Assembly (NCBI GenBank): GCA_951799405.1 | Contig: OX637339.1 | Coordinates: 9,424,001-9,488,000, forward strand | Length of the DNA: 64,000 nt | Direction of reading: 5' to 3' | Source: Agapetus fuscipes | Lineage: Eukaryota; Arthropoda; Insecta; Trichoptera; Glossosomatidae | Shown here: positions 34,401 through 46,410 of the stretch, piece by piece | Position numbering within the stretch: the stretch's first letter is position 1 | Layout: each line of letters opens with the position of its first letter | Notes under the pieces: model-generated | Told to the model about the DNA's origin: nothing | What the model saw: the letters and a program-made list of their open reading frames with translations, nothing else | Databases searched by the model: none | Made by a program: the position numbers and the translations under genes

Positions 34401-35392
34401 CTCGATCGCCAAACACCGTCTTCGTAGCTCTACACGGCAGCTGGAGTAGGCTTTTACTAGCCTCATTGGATCTGAGTGTCTTTCCTCGGGTAGTGGGTTC
34501 ACTGTTTTTGACAAGTTTGTTTAGTTCCTTTGTTTTGAGACACTGAAAGCAAGTGGGGATTGATATTGGGTTTGAATAAAACAAGATTGAAGTTGTACCT
34601 CTAGATTCTCTCTCCCAGGACTGATGCACTTCAAGCACGAGAGTTTCAGCTCGGCTTTGATGAACTGGCGAGCGCTCATGAGCAGGTATTCGGCCTCGCG
34701 CGTGGTGTTGCCAGCGCAGTCGGCAAACTTGGCCGCCCCCAGGTAGCAGAAACCCGCGTGGGAGGGCTGCTCGGCCAGCTCAGCTTCCTGCGCCATCGCA
34801 CACAGCTCCTCAACAGCCTCGGAGACGTTGGGCTTCCGCATGAACCTCCTGGAGAATGGAATCCACCATTGATTATTAAAATGGACTCAGCACATGAATT
34901 GACATACACAATATTGTCTCATCCCACGGCCGAGCTGCTAGGGAAAAGGTAAACAAATATTTTGTTTTGCTCTCCTCTTTTTATCAGTGCAAAATTCAGT
35001 CATTTGCTATCTCACTTATTTGTTTAATTCATTATTTTTTCGGTCATCCTCTTTCGCGCTTACCTTTGACTTCCCGCATCTACAAATAATGGAGGATAAA
35101 CGACATGACAAAAAGAGTGTACAAAAGAAGTGCCCTTAGCAACCGATAACAAATTATTAGTTAGCATTTACTCTAGCAATTCGGCTGCGTGAAGTCACAA
35201 TTTTTTTGTCATTTTGAATTGCTGACCCTTGGCTGACTTCAATACACCACAATCACCTAATATTCTAGTTTGTTGATGGAGCATCATTGAGTTGGAGCAT
35301 GGATAGTAGATTGAAAAATTTACGTACTTTTTTAGTTTGTTTAAAATAACATTGTATTTTTCCATAAATTCAGGTCCTAAGTCGGTCGACAT
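31495..35392 (-). CDS. F8a: HAP40 / F8A, huntingtin-associated 40-kDa protein, complete
   Basis: Six exons: 35392-35328, 34848-34599, 33664-33448, 32815-32734, 32419-32286, 31667-31495. Phases close and the total is 921 bp, or 306 residues plus TGA. The family start is seen in FMEKYNVILNKLKK joined to RFMRKPNVSEA across intron 1. The middle is made of TPR-like helices (FCYLGAAKFADCAGNTTREA, ELADNLQRLGYLSEAINYY). The end matches the F8A C-terminus (HPELFLNLQSVL, LDVEQQDLMRTVIKIY). The human protein is longer, about 370 residues, through Ala/Pro-rich inserts absent here. In other animals HAP40 binds and stabilises huntingtin and acts as a Rab5 effector on early endosomes. Introns contain LINE tails at 34234-34590 and 32990-33330. 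The fully conserved frame argues for an active gene. Confidence 0.93.
31699..31890. repeat. Near-perfect palindrome of about 190 bp just upstream of F8A exon 6
   Basis: Left arm AACACAGAGTTTTATTTTCAC... to CGACTTATT and right arm its mirror. Arms are about 85 bp with very few mismatches and the centre is near 31795. Related single arms occur at 23860-23940 (minus exon context) and about 43985-44040. Lies in the last F8A intron. Confidence 0.85.
32990..33330 (-). mobile_element. RTE-like LINE tail in F8A intron 3
   Basis: The minus strand reads QKGWTDKSDGRILDSVKG, related to RGEWRRILDSAKAHPGL at 46075, followed upstream by a degenerate W-H-M RT-tail pattern. Confidence 0.6.
34234..34590 (-). 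mobile_element. LINE C-terminal tail fragment (CR1/L2 type) in F8A intron 2
   Basis: The minus strand encodes TKTVFGDRAFGVAAPMAWN, SLPVTLRELNTETEF and GLKTYLFKQRF, the familiar 'DRAF..AAP..WNSLP....FK..LKTHLF' ending of CR1/L2-type reverse transcriptases. Upstream domains are missing. It ends about 10 bases from the 3' splice edge of F8A exon 2 at 34599. Confidence 0.75.
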
Positions 35393-37109
35393 TGTATCTT
35401 TCTATTCCTGTTTTACAGCAGGAAAATTAATTTAGAAAATATGAATTAAGGTTTGACAGATGGCGAATAACAAAATTTGACAGAATATGTTGACAGATCG
35501 AAGCGAAGCGTATCCCAAATGGTTGATTCGGATCTTTAAAAAAAGTTTTCTTCTTCTTTGTAGCAAATCCAACAGTAGGCAGAGGTGCCAGTATCAAGTA
35601 CACAGGTTTTTTTAAATTTGTATTTCTTTTATATTATATTTTTACTTAATTTCTACGTTTAATTTAACTTCAACTTGTTCAATAATTGTTCTTAGTGTTT
35701 ATTCCAAGTTTTGGATTGTTTCCAAAAAATTCCAAACAAGATTTAATAAATATTGACCACCCTCTCATTTACAGACCGTGCTTTCCGTGCTGCGGGTCCG
35801 GTGGAGTGGAACAGACTGCCACTCGGAGTGAAGAACTCCAAATCTATGGGTATATTTCGCGGAGCTCTCAAGACGCACCTTTTAAAAAAGTCTTATCCGT
35901 GATCGAAGAGGGCCCTTGAGGTGTGACAGACACAAAAACGGCGCTCTCTTATCATGTGCAATTTAAAATAAATAAGCCTGACATATATATATATATATAA
36001 CTATCCTCCCATCACTTGCCGCTATCCAATCTGCTGCAATTCTCTCAACATTGGGATTTTCTGTTCCCAAATAATCTGTCTAAAAACACTTCTTTCTCAT
36101 TGTATAACATCTTTGACATCACAAGTTCTGGTATCCAGATTTCTGAATCCCTTTTAGAAGCATTACGCTTGCAATGTGTTGAAGTCAAAATTTCTGTGGA
36201 TCTAAGACCTTTTTTTTCTGTTTCCGGCTGTTCTACAGATAGGAGGTGCAATACACCAGGAAGATCTCCTGCATACTGTGATTGAGGGGATGATTTAGGA
36301 GACAAACGCCTGTGGACGACCACGATGAGAGTTCTTACGGGATACATTGGCAGATATGTGCAGTTCCTCCTACGATTGCCTTGAATAGGGGGAAACGGCA
36401 AGGATGTTTGAACATTGCTGCAAGCCAATTCTAGGATTAAATAATGTTTTAAACTCTCACAGTCACTTTCATGGTTGGTGTGAGATGACAGATTTTCTCA
36501 GGTAAGAAAGGTGCCCAGCCGTTTCGAGCCTTGAAAATGTTCCTCGAGGGAAAAAAATGTCGGCAAACAAAATTACTGCAAATGGAACATGGTATAGCCC
36601 GAAAAAAAACGATGTCGTAAATTCTAGGATTGACACAGAAAAATAATACTGCTCTAGGACGTCATTTATCCTTCTGTGTTCATATGATTTAGTGAAATGT
36701 TCTGCCTGGCTTCATTTTAAGGGAATCAACTAATAAATTAGCTCATTTTCTTGTTTAGTGTTTGGATAACTACAGTGGATCCGCTAAGAGAATGAATTTC
36801 TGACAGTTAAAAAAATATGTTGTTTTCTAATTTATTTTACTTTCCATTTGACCCAAAATTATAACAAATATTTCCATTTAACATGATGATTTATTTTTAA
36901 AGATAATTATGTGTTAGAACAACATTTTTTATACGGTATAAAATTATATTGTAAATTCTCCAAAGTTACATCGTTCATACTATTATGACCTGTCAGAAAT
37001 TCATTCTCTCAGGAGCTCCACTGTATGTTATAATGGTAAATTTATGGTTGTTTTAATTTATTATAAGGTTTTATTAAAAGATGCTGCCTATGTTGTAAAA
37101 AAAAACATG
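35393..37109. other. Intergenic region between F8A and fz4
   Basis: Contains the F8A promoter side, a LINE tail (35770-35912), a TA microsatellite (about 35980-35998) and otherwise unique A+T-rich sequence. Open frames on both strands at 36016-36428 overlap and match nothing I recognise. No TATA box placed with confidence for F8A. Confidence 0.5.
35770..35912 (+). mobile_element. LINE C-terminal tail fragment (CR1/L2 type)
   Basis: The plus strand reads DRAFRAAGPVEWNRLPLGV, then FRGALKTHLLKKSYP and stop, without upstream domains. It lies upstream of F8A in intergenic DNA. Confidence 0.7.
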
Positions 37110-37128
37110 GATAATATTTATGCAATAC

Positions 37129-37134
37129 TTTATT
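37129..37134 (-). terminator. Candidate poly(A) signal of fz4
   Basis: AATAAA on the minus strand about 775 bases past the fz4 stop, in a run of A+T-rich non-repetitive sequence that I take as the 3' UTR (about 37110-37909). No nearer perfect AATAAA was seen. Confidence 0.4.
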
Positions 37135-37909
37135 TACAATGAGTACTTGAAAAAGCATAAAAAATCAACACAGTAATTGTAAAATCTTCATTGAAGACAA
37201 CCTTATCACCCCACAATAGTAGAGCAGAGTATTCCTTTCTTATTCATACATTCCTATATTATACAGTTAACAATAGTTGTAACCTAGATCATATAGTTAA
37301 CAATAATTATAATCTTCTTAAGGCACTAATCACTTCTGCCATCACAGATTCAACGCTTAACAATAAATAAAAATAAACAGGATTGATTAATTTCACATAA
37401 CCAATAAGTAAAACATCAAACAAAGGAAAATTAAACATATTAATCCAAATTATAAAGCAAGAAATTCTCAATAGTTATCAATACCTGACACTCATCTTTT
37501 AAACATTTGAACTTGGCAAAAAATATGAAAAATTTGTCCTTAGAAATGCACAACAAAATATTACACGGCCTTTCCCTAGCAACCTGCCATGTGTAGCCAA
37601 AATTTTGTCATCAATGAAATTTGTGCGGAGTCTGTTGCTCCACCGTGCACGTAATATTGATTCAGGGATCCAATAGGAAATTTGTCATAAACAAGCATGT
37701 GTGACCTTTTAAATTTTATCCTGAACATGTACAATAATTGTCTATAATTTTTTTTTGGATTGCTTTTTTTTTTACAAGTAATATGTACCAATTTATAATC
37801 AAAAAGGCTTAATTCATAACTTGACAATGAAGAATGCAACACTATATTTTTGAAAAACTGAGATGAAAATCTTTTACAAAATAATTTTGAAACAATAACT
37901 TATGAATGT

Positions 37910-39400
37910 TCATACATGGGACACATGCACTGGCCTTCCATTGAATGTTCTTTTAGGCATACTCAGTATCACTGGACTGACCACAGAGCCTCTATAGGGC
38001 AGATATTTGCTGGGTTTCGGTGAGGGTGGAGCCTTGGTGAAGAGAGAGCCCCAAACTCGACAGGTCTTTCCTGACCACACCCACATACCCGTAGCGACAC
38101 CTCCAATCAGGGCAAGAAACAATCGTAGAAGGGCAATCTCAACACCTGCGCCCCCTATGGGCAATTGAGGACAGCCTGATTGAAATTGGCACTCCATAGC
38201 GGCGAGCAACGAGAGACTCTGCCATCTGGGTTTGTTGAAGGATTCGTAGAGAGAGCAAGCCAAACTGGCTAATGCAGGCACGAGGAAAACTAAACCAAAC
38301 ACTACAAGGCGGAACATAAGGCGCTCCAACTTTACAGTAGGACGTCCTACCATCTTAACGGCTTTCCTCACTTTAACGAGAGCTGCGCCCCCTATGCACG
38401 CTAATAAGCAACCAGCGAATAGCAAGCTAGTGTGAGGGACTATGAGAAATGTAACAGCAGCAGTATCAGATATCTGACAGATCCCTGTGAGCTCATCCGC
38501 TGACACTTTACGCAGCACAAGAGCAGCAACTGAGAACACCGCTGGTACTGTCCATGCAGAAACGTGGAAGTATGAGCAGATGTTATCCAGAGCTTCCGTT
38601 GACCACTTTTTAGCTGCACTGAGATACCAAGATAAAGCCAAATTAACAAACCAAACACTTGAAGCCAAACCAAAGTAGTATAATATTAAAAATACAATGG
38701 TGCACGGTGCGCTTTCCAAGCCATCCGTAGCAACGTAGCTATCTTCAGAATCCATGGGGTGTGCACAGCTGAAGATCTGAGGTCCAAATGAGCCCCGCAC
38801 AATGTAAGCAAGAGATACCAAGTTGTTGCACACAGCCAAGAAAATTATAGGCTTTTCTGGGTACCGAAACCTCGTCGGGTCAACGCAGTACGTCAAGATT
38901 GTGAAAAGAGTAGAGAGGAAGCATAACCACGCCCAGCCGGTAAACCAAGCTTCGGTGAATTGTTTATCTTCTGCTCGGTGGTACGCGTCTTTTCCACATT
39001 TTGGTGCGCACGTCAGGGAGAAGGCATCTCTAGCTCGGACAAAGTTGGGCGGGCATTGCGCTTGGACTTTTTCATCCAGCCATTTTTTTGTGTCGTCGCC
39101 CATCCAGAGTTGCTGTTGTTGTTTTTCGGTGACCTGCTGCTCGGAGATGTTGGGGATCTGCATGCAGAGCTGGTTGTTGCCGGTTATTGGGAAGCGCTGG
39201 CAGTTGAACAGCTGCGGCCAGGCGAGCCCCTGCGCCTCCAGGGTCGGCAGGCAGTCACTCTGCACGCGCTCGCAGAGGGACCGGCAGCAGGCGATGGCTC
39301 CGCTGACGTCCTCGGAGCACAGCGGGGCGAACACGGAGCACAGGAAGAAGCGGATGTGTGGGGAGCAGCGCGCGTCCACCAGAGGCATGTAGGCCTTCAT
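37910..39400 (-). CDS. fz4: Frizzled-4-type Wnt receptor, 3' exon (496 residues)
   Basis: Terminal exon entered at phase 0 after a TTTCAG acceptor; the upstream exon(s) with signal peptide and first CRD cysteines are not found in the window. The C-terminal part of the Frizzled cysteine-rich domain is clear ([34 protein letters not shown]), followed by a linker with [18 protein letters not shown]. Seven hydrophobic segments follow in the Frizzled pattern: [100 protein letters not shown] and [17 protein letters not shown]. The Dishevelled-binding KTxxxW motif is intact as KTCRVW right after the last segment. The tail ends SHV, a possible PDZ ligand. Assignment to Fz4 rather than Fz1/2/3 rests on overall resemblance and would need a tree. 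Confidence 0.88.
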   Translation of the reverse strand: MKAYMPLVDARCSPHIRFFLCSVFAPLCSEDVSGAIACCRSLCERVQSDCLPTLEAQGLAWPQLFNCQRFPITGNNQLCMQIPNISEQQVTEKQQQQLWMGDDTKKWLDEKVQAQCPPNFVRARDAFSLTCAPKCGKDAYHRAEDKQFTEAWFTGWAWLCFLSTLFTILTYCVDPTRFRYPEKPIIFLAVCNNLVSLAYIVRGSFGPQIFSCAHPMDSEDSYVATDGLESAPCTIVFLILYYFGLASSVWFVNLALSWYLSAAKKWSTEALDNICSYFHVSAWTVPAVFSVAALVLRKVSADELTGICQISDTAAVTFLIVPHTSLLFAGCLLACIGGAALVKVRKAVKMVGRPTVKLERLMFRLVVFGLVFLVPALASLACSLYESFNKPRWQSLSLLAAMECQFQSGCPQLPIGGAGVEIALLRLFLALIGGVATGMWVWSGKTCRVWGSLFTKAPPSPKPSKYLPYRGSVVSPVILSMPKRTFNGRPVHVSHV

Positions 39401-40340
39401 CTGAAACAACAAGACATGCATCATTAGTCAAAGTTGGTAAGAAGTAGGTAATTAAGCAATATAATGTATGCAGGGAATCCAATAAGGGAAAAGCAAAATT
39501 ATTCATCACATTTCTTGTGAAGACAACCCTTGAAGAGTAAACCTTGCTGGTGCTATGAGAGCGTTGAGAAATTGAAAATAGGGGCAACATTGACAAATTG
39601 AACATTTTTTTACAGTACGGGAAGTCAGCCTCATACCAACCTTTAACCAATTAGTCAAGGAATAAAAGTTATAAAATACGTTATTGCCTACTTATATAAA
39701 AGAAAACAGACAACCAATAAACCTCTCGAATACAACATTACAATTTAAAAACCTTGGCCTCCAACATTACAGATCAACTTACATTATTTCGGTCCTTGCA
39801 TACTTTTTTCTTCATTATTGCATTGAAGTCATAAAAACAAAAACAAAAATGGCTAGAGCCATTATCTGTGGAACGAAAGGATAATGTATAGAGGGGGAAT
39901 AAATGAAATGCGATTTTATACGTTGGTATTTTATCTGGCGGCGATGATTCCACAGACAATGTCTTCTGCCGGCAGATGATGGCGGCAAAAACTGCATCGC
40001 GCTGAGTTGTAATATTGATGGAGACGAAACTAACCAACGGCATTGTAACATATTATGAGGCTTATCTGTCAACCACTGAGTACTTCATATTCATGTGAAA
40101 CTTTTTTTTTGCTTTCTTTATCTTGTATTTCGACACCCAATAATGAGGTACACATGCTCAAACCCTCCTCGTACCCGTCCTGTATGTATGTGTCAGAAGG
40201 ACCCACAGAACATGGACGCTCATAAAAAATGTATATGTTTTCTCAAGTAGCGGAAGACCTTCCCGGGAATTAAAAACAACGGCACGACAAAACAAGGATC
40301 TCTAGGTCAGACACATGGCATGGTCATACACATGCCGTAA
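39401..40340. other. Sequence upstream of the fz4 terminal exon, no gene
   Basis: Most likely the intron before the last fz4 exon. Only a family A fragment at 39590-39665 and unique A+T-rich DNA are seen. Confidence 0.5.
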
Positions 40341-40347
40341 ACGCAAA

Positions 40348-40677
40348 CGCAAACGCAAAACGCAACTAAGCTACACATATAGTGTAACTTCTTGCCGCGT
40401 TATCCCCGAAGGGGTCGCATGTGGCGAGTTGAGCCTATTTATTTTTACAGGTAAGGGGGCCGGCCTTACGCCAAACACTTCAGTTGAAGTGGAGGTTTCC
40501 CAGCTCCCAGTGCTGGTACTCATTTCTTGTGAAGGCTGAGTAAACCTTGCCGGTATTTTATTTTGGGGTTTGAAATAAACACCGAAACGGGAAATCATTT
40601 CTGACACCCTCGGTGGGATTCGAACCCGAGCTTTCGGCATGGAATGCAAGCACTCTACCACCTGAGCTATCGACCGG
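40348..40677 (-). repeat. tRNA-headed SINE family C, longest copy (about 330 bp)
   Basis: Minus-strand head CCGGTCGATAGCTCAGGTGG with box A, then box B CGGGTTCGAATCCCACC. The body has AATGATTTCCCGTTTCGGTG, CTGGGAGCTGGGAAACC, GGTTGGCGTAAGGC-type words, CTTACCTGTAAAAATAAATA and GACCCCTTCGGGGATAACG, ending in ACACTATATGTGTAGCTTAG. Other copies: 58636-58870 (+), 60826-60960 (+), 62090-62355 (-). Pieces: 11228-11325, 41320-41414, 45530-45670, 45840-46000, 61008-61155, 61400-61530, 61842-61949. The heads are too degenerate in the acceptor stem to be tRNA genes. Confidence 0.8.
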
Positions 40678-43258
40678 ATGCCGTTATGTTTTATAATTCA
40701 ATTTTTCTTTCATAATTGTAAAATTCCCCAATCACAATAATTAAAACGGGTGTGCATATTTTCCGCGCAGTGAAGACATTCTAGAATGGTCTAATCTAAT
40801 CTAAGTTGCAGATATATGTAACATTGGAGATTTACATTATAAGCATTAGCTAACAAGCAGACAAGTTCGCGCTTGCACATGCCGCATGTAAGCCCACAAC
40901 ATAAAAACCCAAATCTCAAATGAACATACACCCTGCAACTCTTGCCGATCTTCCCTAAAACAGGGGCGACATTGGCAAAGTGAATTATTTTCTATAGCAT
41001 GGGTGATCAGCTGCATACCAAAAATGCAGAAAAAATCTAACAACTGCACCTTCTCCTGTGGTGTGGTGACACTCGGAGTATCATTGTTATTTTTCTAACT
41101 AACGAAGATTTGTGTTGAAAAGGATATGGTTTCTATTTGTGTGAAAATAGTTTCGACTCCACTACGGTTGTATAACTCAATGTACATCGCAATAGCAGTG
41201 GAGGAGGAATACCGGGCAAGGGACGGGTGGAGCAGATCAGCTAAAGAAATGAACGCCTGATGGGAGCTGCGCAGTACTCAGTAGGCATGTGCACAGATTA
41301 TTACGAATGTGATTTTACAACAATGTTGAAATCATTTCTGACACCCTCGCTGGGAATTGAACCCGAGGTCTCTGCATGGAATGCAAACATTCTACCAACT
41401 GAGCTATCGACCGGACGTTCGTTGGTAACTGCATCAATCGAGAAAGGCTGAAGCGATTTGGCTGTTTTACATCATAAAATTATTTTAGTAATCAAGAAAA
41501 GGTTTCGGCATAACGAAAAATAAATTCTTGGAATTTTTTTGTATTTTTGAAAAGCCGAACATCCTTTTACATGGTTTCTCCTTATTTGTACCATTTTCCT
41601 ACAATATAAAAGGGCTGATTTTTAATTTAGACCGGCCAATGTCTGTCGGGTCAGGTAGTTTTACTTTTCACTTTTACTTCAAAATTATTATCAATCTACT
41701 GAATCCATCCACTGTGGATTCTTCATCTTGACTACTTCTTCCGACAAATATATATTTTACTCCATAATTATTATACTCGTATAATCCATAGACTATATTT
41801 TTACGAATGTATAGGTTCATGCCTGCGTGTTTACTTGCTGTAGACGTTAGTGTTTCGACACTTTGGTTGGTACTCCTGGTACTCTCTGGAAACATCCATT
41901 TTAGAGGCGTCTCGTCTGGTTTCGAACACGGAAGAATAGGCCTTCGTCACATATAAATATAGGCTGCAGTTCTGTGGACCTTCAGTGATCAAGCCGTGAA
42001 ACCGACAAGACAGAAGTTACAAAGTGTACCATATTATGTAATCAACTTGTTAAAAAAATAAATTTAGCTGCAATTTTATTTAAAGTGAACCCGAAATAAA
42101 GCATCACAATATTACACCTAATAACCACATTTTCTTTCTGGGAAACTGGCATGCAGCGACTGACGGCCCTTCCCTATCTTATACCTACCTGCACATGCAC
42201 TGGGTTGTTGTGAGGATGCCGACTCGCCGGTAAAAACCAGTCCGGCGGAGTTAAAAGCATTTTAATGTCGGACACCGCCTGACAGTGTGCGCGGGCAATC
42301 ATTGCCGATTCCAGCGCTCACTTCTTATCCATCGGCGCAGATAAACAACGGCCGTAATGACGATTGCAAACGCAATGGGCTCCGAACATTTCAAATATCC
42401 CTCGGCTGTATGACGTCAACCGTAATTAAGTAAAAAAATAATTCCCGATAATCAGGGATTTTTTTTCTAGTTTACAACATTGAGTAGGTAGTAGGTAGTT
42501 GCTCTGCGGGTCAAAGAAAACACTAACAATATGCTATTTTTCATTCAATATCTCTAAGAAATACACATAATTAAGATATTCTACAACTATAATTTATAAT
42601 CTTAGTTGCACAGTACTGACATTTCAGCTTATATTTGAGTCGTATCGTATAAATGCAAACGCCGTCAACTCATTACGCGATGATTTTGAGAAAAATAAAC
42701 TTGTAAAACGACAACACCAGTTGGAGATGACGGCGTTTGCACGAAATCATACTTTTTCAATTAAAATTACGAAGGATTAAGTGAGGTTTACATTATATCG
42801 CACACAGCAAATTATTATTTGACTTTTTAAAGTTTGTGTATTCACACAGTGAAAATTCATCTTTATAATTTCTTATAAATTATTATTTGTTACACTGCGC
42901 AGAATCAAATTCAATCATTATCTCAAAAATCATAAATTTTGGAGATGACGGCGTTTGCAGTTAAGTCACGCTTATACATGCTGCATGTGTACTCACAAAA
43001 AAAATCACATGAACATAAACCCTGCCGCCTTTCCCCGAAATCGAGATGAAATTGGCAAAAGTGAACCAAGTTTATATCGCATGGGGGTCAGCCTCATATC
43101 AATCAGTTAGTCAAAGAACTTAGCCTTATCTGTGCAACTCTGATTCTAGATCATTAATTGATGAGGCATTTGCTTTGTTACCCTTCAGTTTTTAATAATT
43201 AAAAAATCGTATCAAATTCATACTTGGCTACAGAATGATAACAATTTATCAATGTTTA

Positions 43259-43513
43259 ACCTCCTTTATAGGTTGTTATGCGGCTGACCACCCATACTGT
43301 AAAAATGGTTCACTTTGCCAATGTCACCCCTGTTTCAGGGAAGGACGGCAAGAGTTGCAAGGCTTATGTTCATTTGAGATTGGGTTTTTATATTGTAGGT
43401 CCACATGCGGCATGTGTTAGCGCAAAATTATACATATCTGCTTGCGGGAATGCATTTAATATAAATCTTAAATGATATATATCTTTGCAGCTTAGATTAG
43501 ATTAGATTAGAAC
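43259..43513 (+). repeat. Dispersed repeat family A, full-length copy (about 255 bp)
   Basis: Begins CCTTTATAGGTTGTTATGCG, contains GACCACCCATACTGTAAAAA, TGGTTCACTTTGCCAATGTC, CACCCCTGTTTCAGGGAAGG and CACATGCGGCATGTG, and ends in CTTTGCAGCTTAGATTAGAT with TTAGA repeats. There is no tRNA-like head, no poly(A) tail and no inverted ends, so the class is unclear. Other copies: 13573-13827 (-), 22006-22257 (+), 24801-25050 (+), 27003-27258 (-), 27272-27530 (+), 40794-41020 (-), 42960-43120 (-), 44044-44302 (+), 46513-46740 (-), 49838-50032 (-), 50706-50917 (+), 52137-52320 (+), 53491-53695 (-), 54597-54790 (+), 55129-55380 (+). Fragments: 11403-11505, 16185-16250, 39590-39665, 44938-45060. Confidence 0.8.
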
Positions 43514-45437
43514 CACTTTCGTGAACAATCTTCACGTCACCAGTCGTTCATTATGTGTTTTCATCTGCTGCGGGTCCATGTTTCCGCCACGATGTGCCGA
43601 GTCGCAGATCCCGTGACGGATCCAGGAGATGGACGTATAATAATAATAATAGGGATACAGCAACAGAAGAAACAGCCACACAAAAGATAACAATGCCGGA
43701 ATGGTGGAGTCGCAGTTGTGGCGAAGCCGGGAGACTAAAAAACAACAGAGCGAGACGAAGCCACAATCCTTTTGTTTACTTTTTTGCCATAATTTATCCG
43801 GCGTTCGTGACTTCAGCGCTTTGACGAAACTTCAAACTTTGGAGATGATTTCAGAAGAAGAAATCTGGACAAAGCTTAAAATACATTTTAATGGAGTAGA
43901 CGCACTCACTAAGCCAGGAAAGCATTTTTCACGCAGAGCTAGGAACATTGATAAATTAATATTTTGTTAATAATGTAAAATTAAACTTTTTTTAGTTTGA
44001 GTTGATTTATTTCCTTGAGCGCTTTCGATATTATCACACTATCATTCCTTGACTGATAGATAGGTTGGTATGCGGCTGACCACCCATACTGTAAAAAATG
44101 GTTCACTTTGCCAATGTCACCCCTGCTTCAGGGAAGGTCGGCAAGAGTTGCAGGACTTATGTACATTTGAGATTGGGTTTTTATATTGTAGGTCCACATG
44201 CGGCATGTGTAAGCGCGAAATTATGCGTGTCTGCTAGTGGGAATGCATTTAATATGAATCTCAAATGATACATACATATCTTTGCAGCTTAGATTTAGAT
44301 CATCAAGGATCGAGGAAATAAATCAACTCGTGAAGAAAAACTTTGGTTTCATTTTACAAACCCTTCAACTGAATATTCTGTTATTGGTTGCTTAGGACTC
44401 TAGTCGCGTAGTTTCATCTATGTAGAACAGGTTAGTGGATAAAAAGAAGTTGGTAAAATACTGCGGAAGATTTCCAAATTCCATACAAGCTGAACGTTGT
44501 TTTTGTATCTACATGAATCTGAATCAGCTTTTTTGCAGTTATTTCACGAAGCGATTACTGCAACTTGAACACAACAACGTCTATCGGGTCAGCCTAGTTC
44601 CCTATCTGAATCTCTAAAGATGATTTTTCGATTTGAGGAAAAAAAACTAAACTAGATAATAATAATAACATATTATTTTTGATATGCAATCTCTTGATCT
44701 GTAATTGAGGTCTGCACATTTGAGAAAAGTTGTGGCGTCACACGACAGAGTTGCTAGTTTTGTTATTGGTTACTGAGGACCCTAGTTGCCGTCGTTTTAA
44801 CAGACGTGTGATGTTCGCCCGTCAAGAAACATCAAATCTGGAACATCCGTGCCGAAAACGTTTCGAGTCCAAAAATCATCTTATATGGATTATTCCTTTA
44901 ATAATGTAAGTATAATCGATATTACAAAGTATCAACTATTAATATTCATATTAAATGCATGCCCACAAACAGACACGTGTACGTTCTCTCTCACCTGATG
45001 CTTTATACTTACGTAATAAAAAAACAAATCTCAAATGAACATAAACCCAGCAACTTGAATAATAATAAAATAAAATCAAGTAAGTAGATAGGAGTATAAA
45101 AATATTTCTTGATTAGATTGATCCAGGCTGGCTTTAATTTTATTCGTCGCCATTTGGTTTTATTTTTAATCGCAAGGATTTAATTTTGTTGTTTACGGCC
45201 GCCGACAAAGCGAGCGTCTGAATGAATAAAGCTACGTATACGAAATTCTCCGTCATTATGAAGTCAGAAATAAAAAAATAATGATGGGAGGAAGTGTGTC
45301 GATTAGTAAATGCATAAGATAAGCGAACTCCAGGGTTGCCACAAACATTATCTTTAATAATAATTTAAAAAAAAAACTTTTATATGGCGCTTTTACTACG
45401 ACCTCAGTCACCTCAGAGTTGCTTGGTGTGGACCTAC

Positions 45438-45488
45438 AAACTTCAAGTCCTACCTGTTTGTAGTACAAACAGGTAGGACTTGAAGTTT
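45438..45488. repeat. Perfect 25-bp palindrome with 1-nt centre
   Basis: AAACTTCAAGTCCTACCTGT at the left is exactly mirrored at the right around G45463. It could extrude as a cruciform. Confidence 0.9.
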
Positions 45489-46069
45489 TATTTTAGCTTT
45501 GCCTACCTACTACTACCCCCACTTCAACTGAAAGAGGTTGGTGTGAGGCCGGCCCCCTTACCTGTAAAAATAAATAGGTCCCGAAGCGCCATATGCGACC
45601 CCTTCGGGGATAACGCAGGCAAGAAGTTGCACTATATGTGTAGCTTAGTTGCGTTGCCTCACTTTAAGACTCTGACGAAACGTTGAGGAATCTCGGTTCA
45701 TAACATCAGTTTTTTAAATTCGATAAAAAATATCCGATGAACGTAATCCATAACATTGATAATATCGAATAACTTTGTATGAAGCTGAAAAGCTTCCAAA
45801 CTTTAAAAATGTTACATGGAGGAGACTGGATCTCATTACTAGCGAAGGTTGAGTAAAACTTGCCGGCACTATGGTTTTTGAATCCGAAAACACCAAAACT
45901 ATAAAATCACTTCCGACACCCTTGATGGGGATGGGACTACATAGCCTTTTGGCTTTGAATGCAAGCCAGACTGACAGAATCAACTGATCTTTCGACCGGA
46001 GAATATTCTTACGTGCCTTATTTAACTTAGTCATTAATTTATTCCTGTAGGATGATATAATTTTTCATC

Positions 46070-46410
46070 ATCATGATCTCGACAGCCCTGGGTGGGCCTT
46101 GGCTGAATCCAGGATTCTCCTCCACTCTCCCCTGTCCATCGCCTTTGCTCTCCAGCTACATATGCTCGCATTGGCTTCATCTGCGTTGCCACCGCCCATC
46201 CATCGTGATGTTGGCATCCTTGTTTCCAGCGGCAGTTGCATCTTGCATGGCATTCATTATTACCTCTGGCAGACGGACAAAAAGTGGAATTCTGAGCCCT
46301 GCCTTGCGCTCGGCCCGTCTCTAGCGGTCTCCAGCCCGCCGCCTGCGAGCCGACGTGAGTTGACCACTAATTTTTTCACCCAAGTCTCGCACCCGCATCC
46401 AGAGACAATG
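46070..46410 (-). mobile_element. RTE-like LINE tail
   Basis: The minus strand ends MDRGEWRRILDSAKAHPGLS, preceded by sequence rich in Gly/Arg. It supplies the uninterrupted reference for the MITE target site at 48231-48408. Confidence 0.65.

Noticed and set aside
36016..36428. Overlapping open frames on both strands (89 and 127 codons)
   Set aside because: No recognisable motif, splice context or codon bias; likely chance or decayed repeat.
38823..39427. Plus-strand open frames of 150-190 codons
   Set aside because: Antisense shadows of the fz4 exon; the minus frame has clear Frizzled motifs.
40605..40677. tRNA gene candidates with box A and box B (also at 18013, 41345, 58636, 62290)
   Set aside because: Each is the head of a repeated SINE body; acceptor stems do not pair.
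42180..42340. G+C-rich minus-strand stretch ending CAG|GTAGGT, considered as an exon
   Set aside because: The implied peptide lacks the Frizzled CRD pattern or any other family resemblance.
43551..43766. Minus-strand frame with two hydrophobic stretches, considered as fz4 first exon
   Set aside because: No ATG start, no CRD cysteines after the hydrophobic part, and an ATT microsatellite inside.
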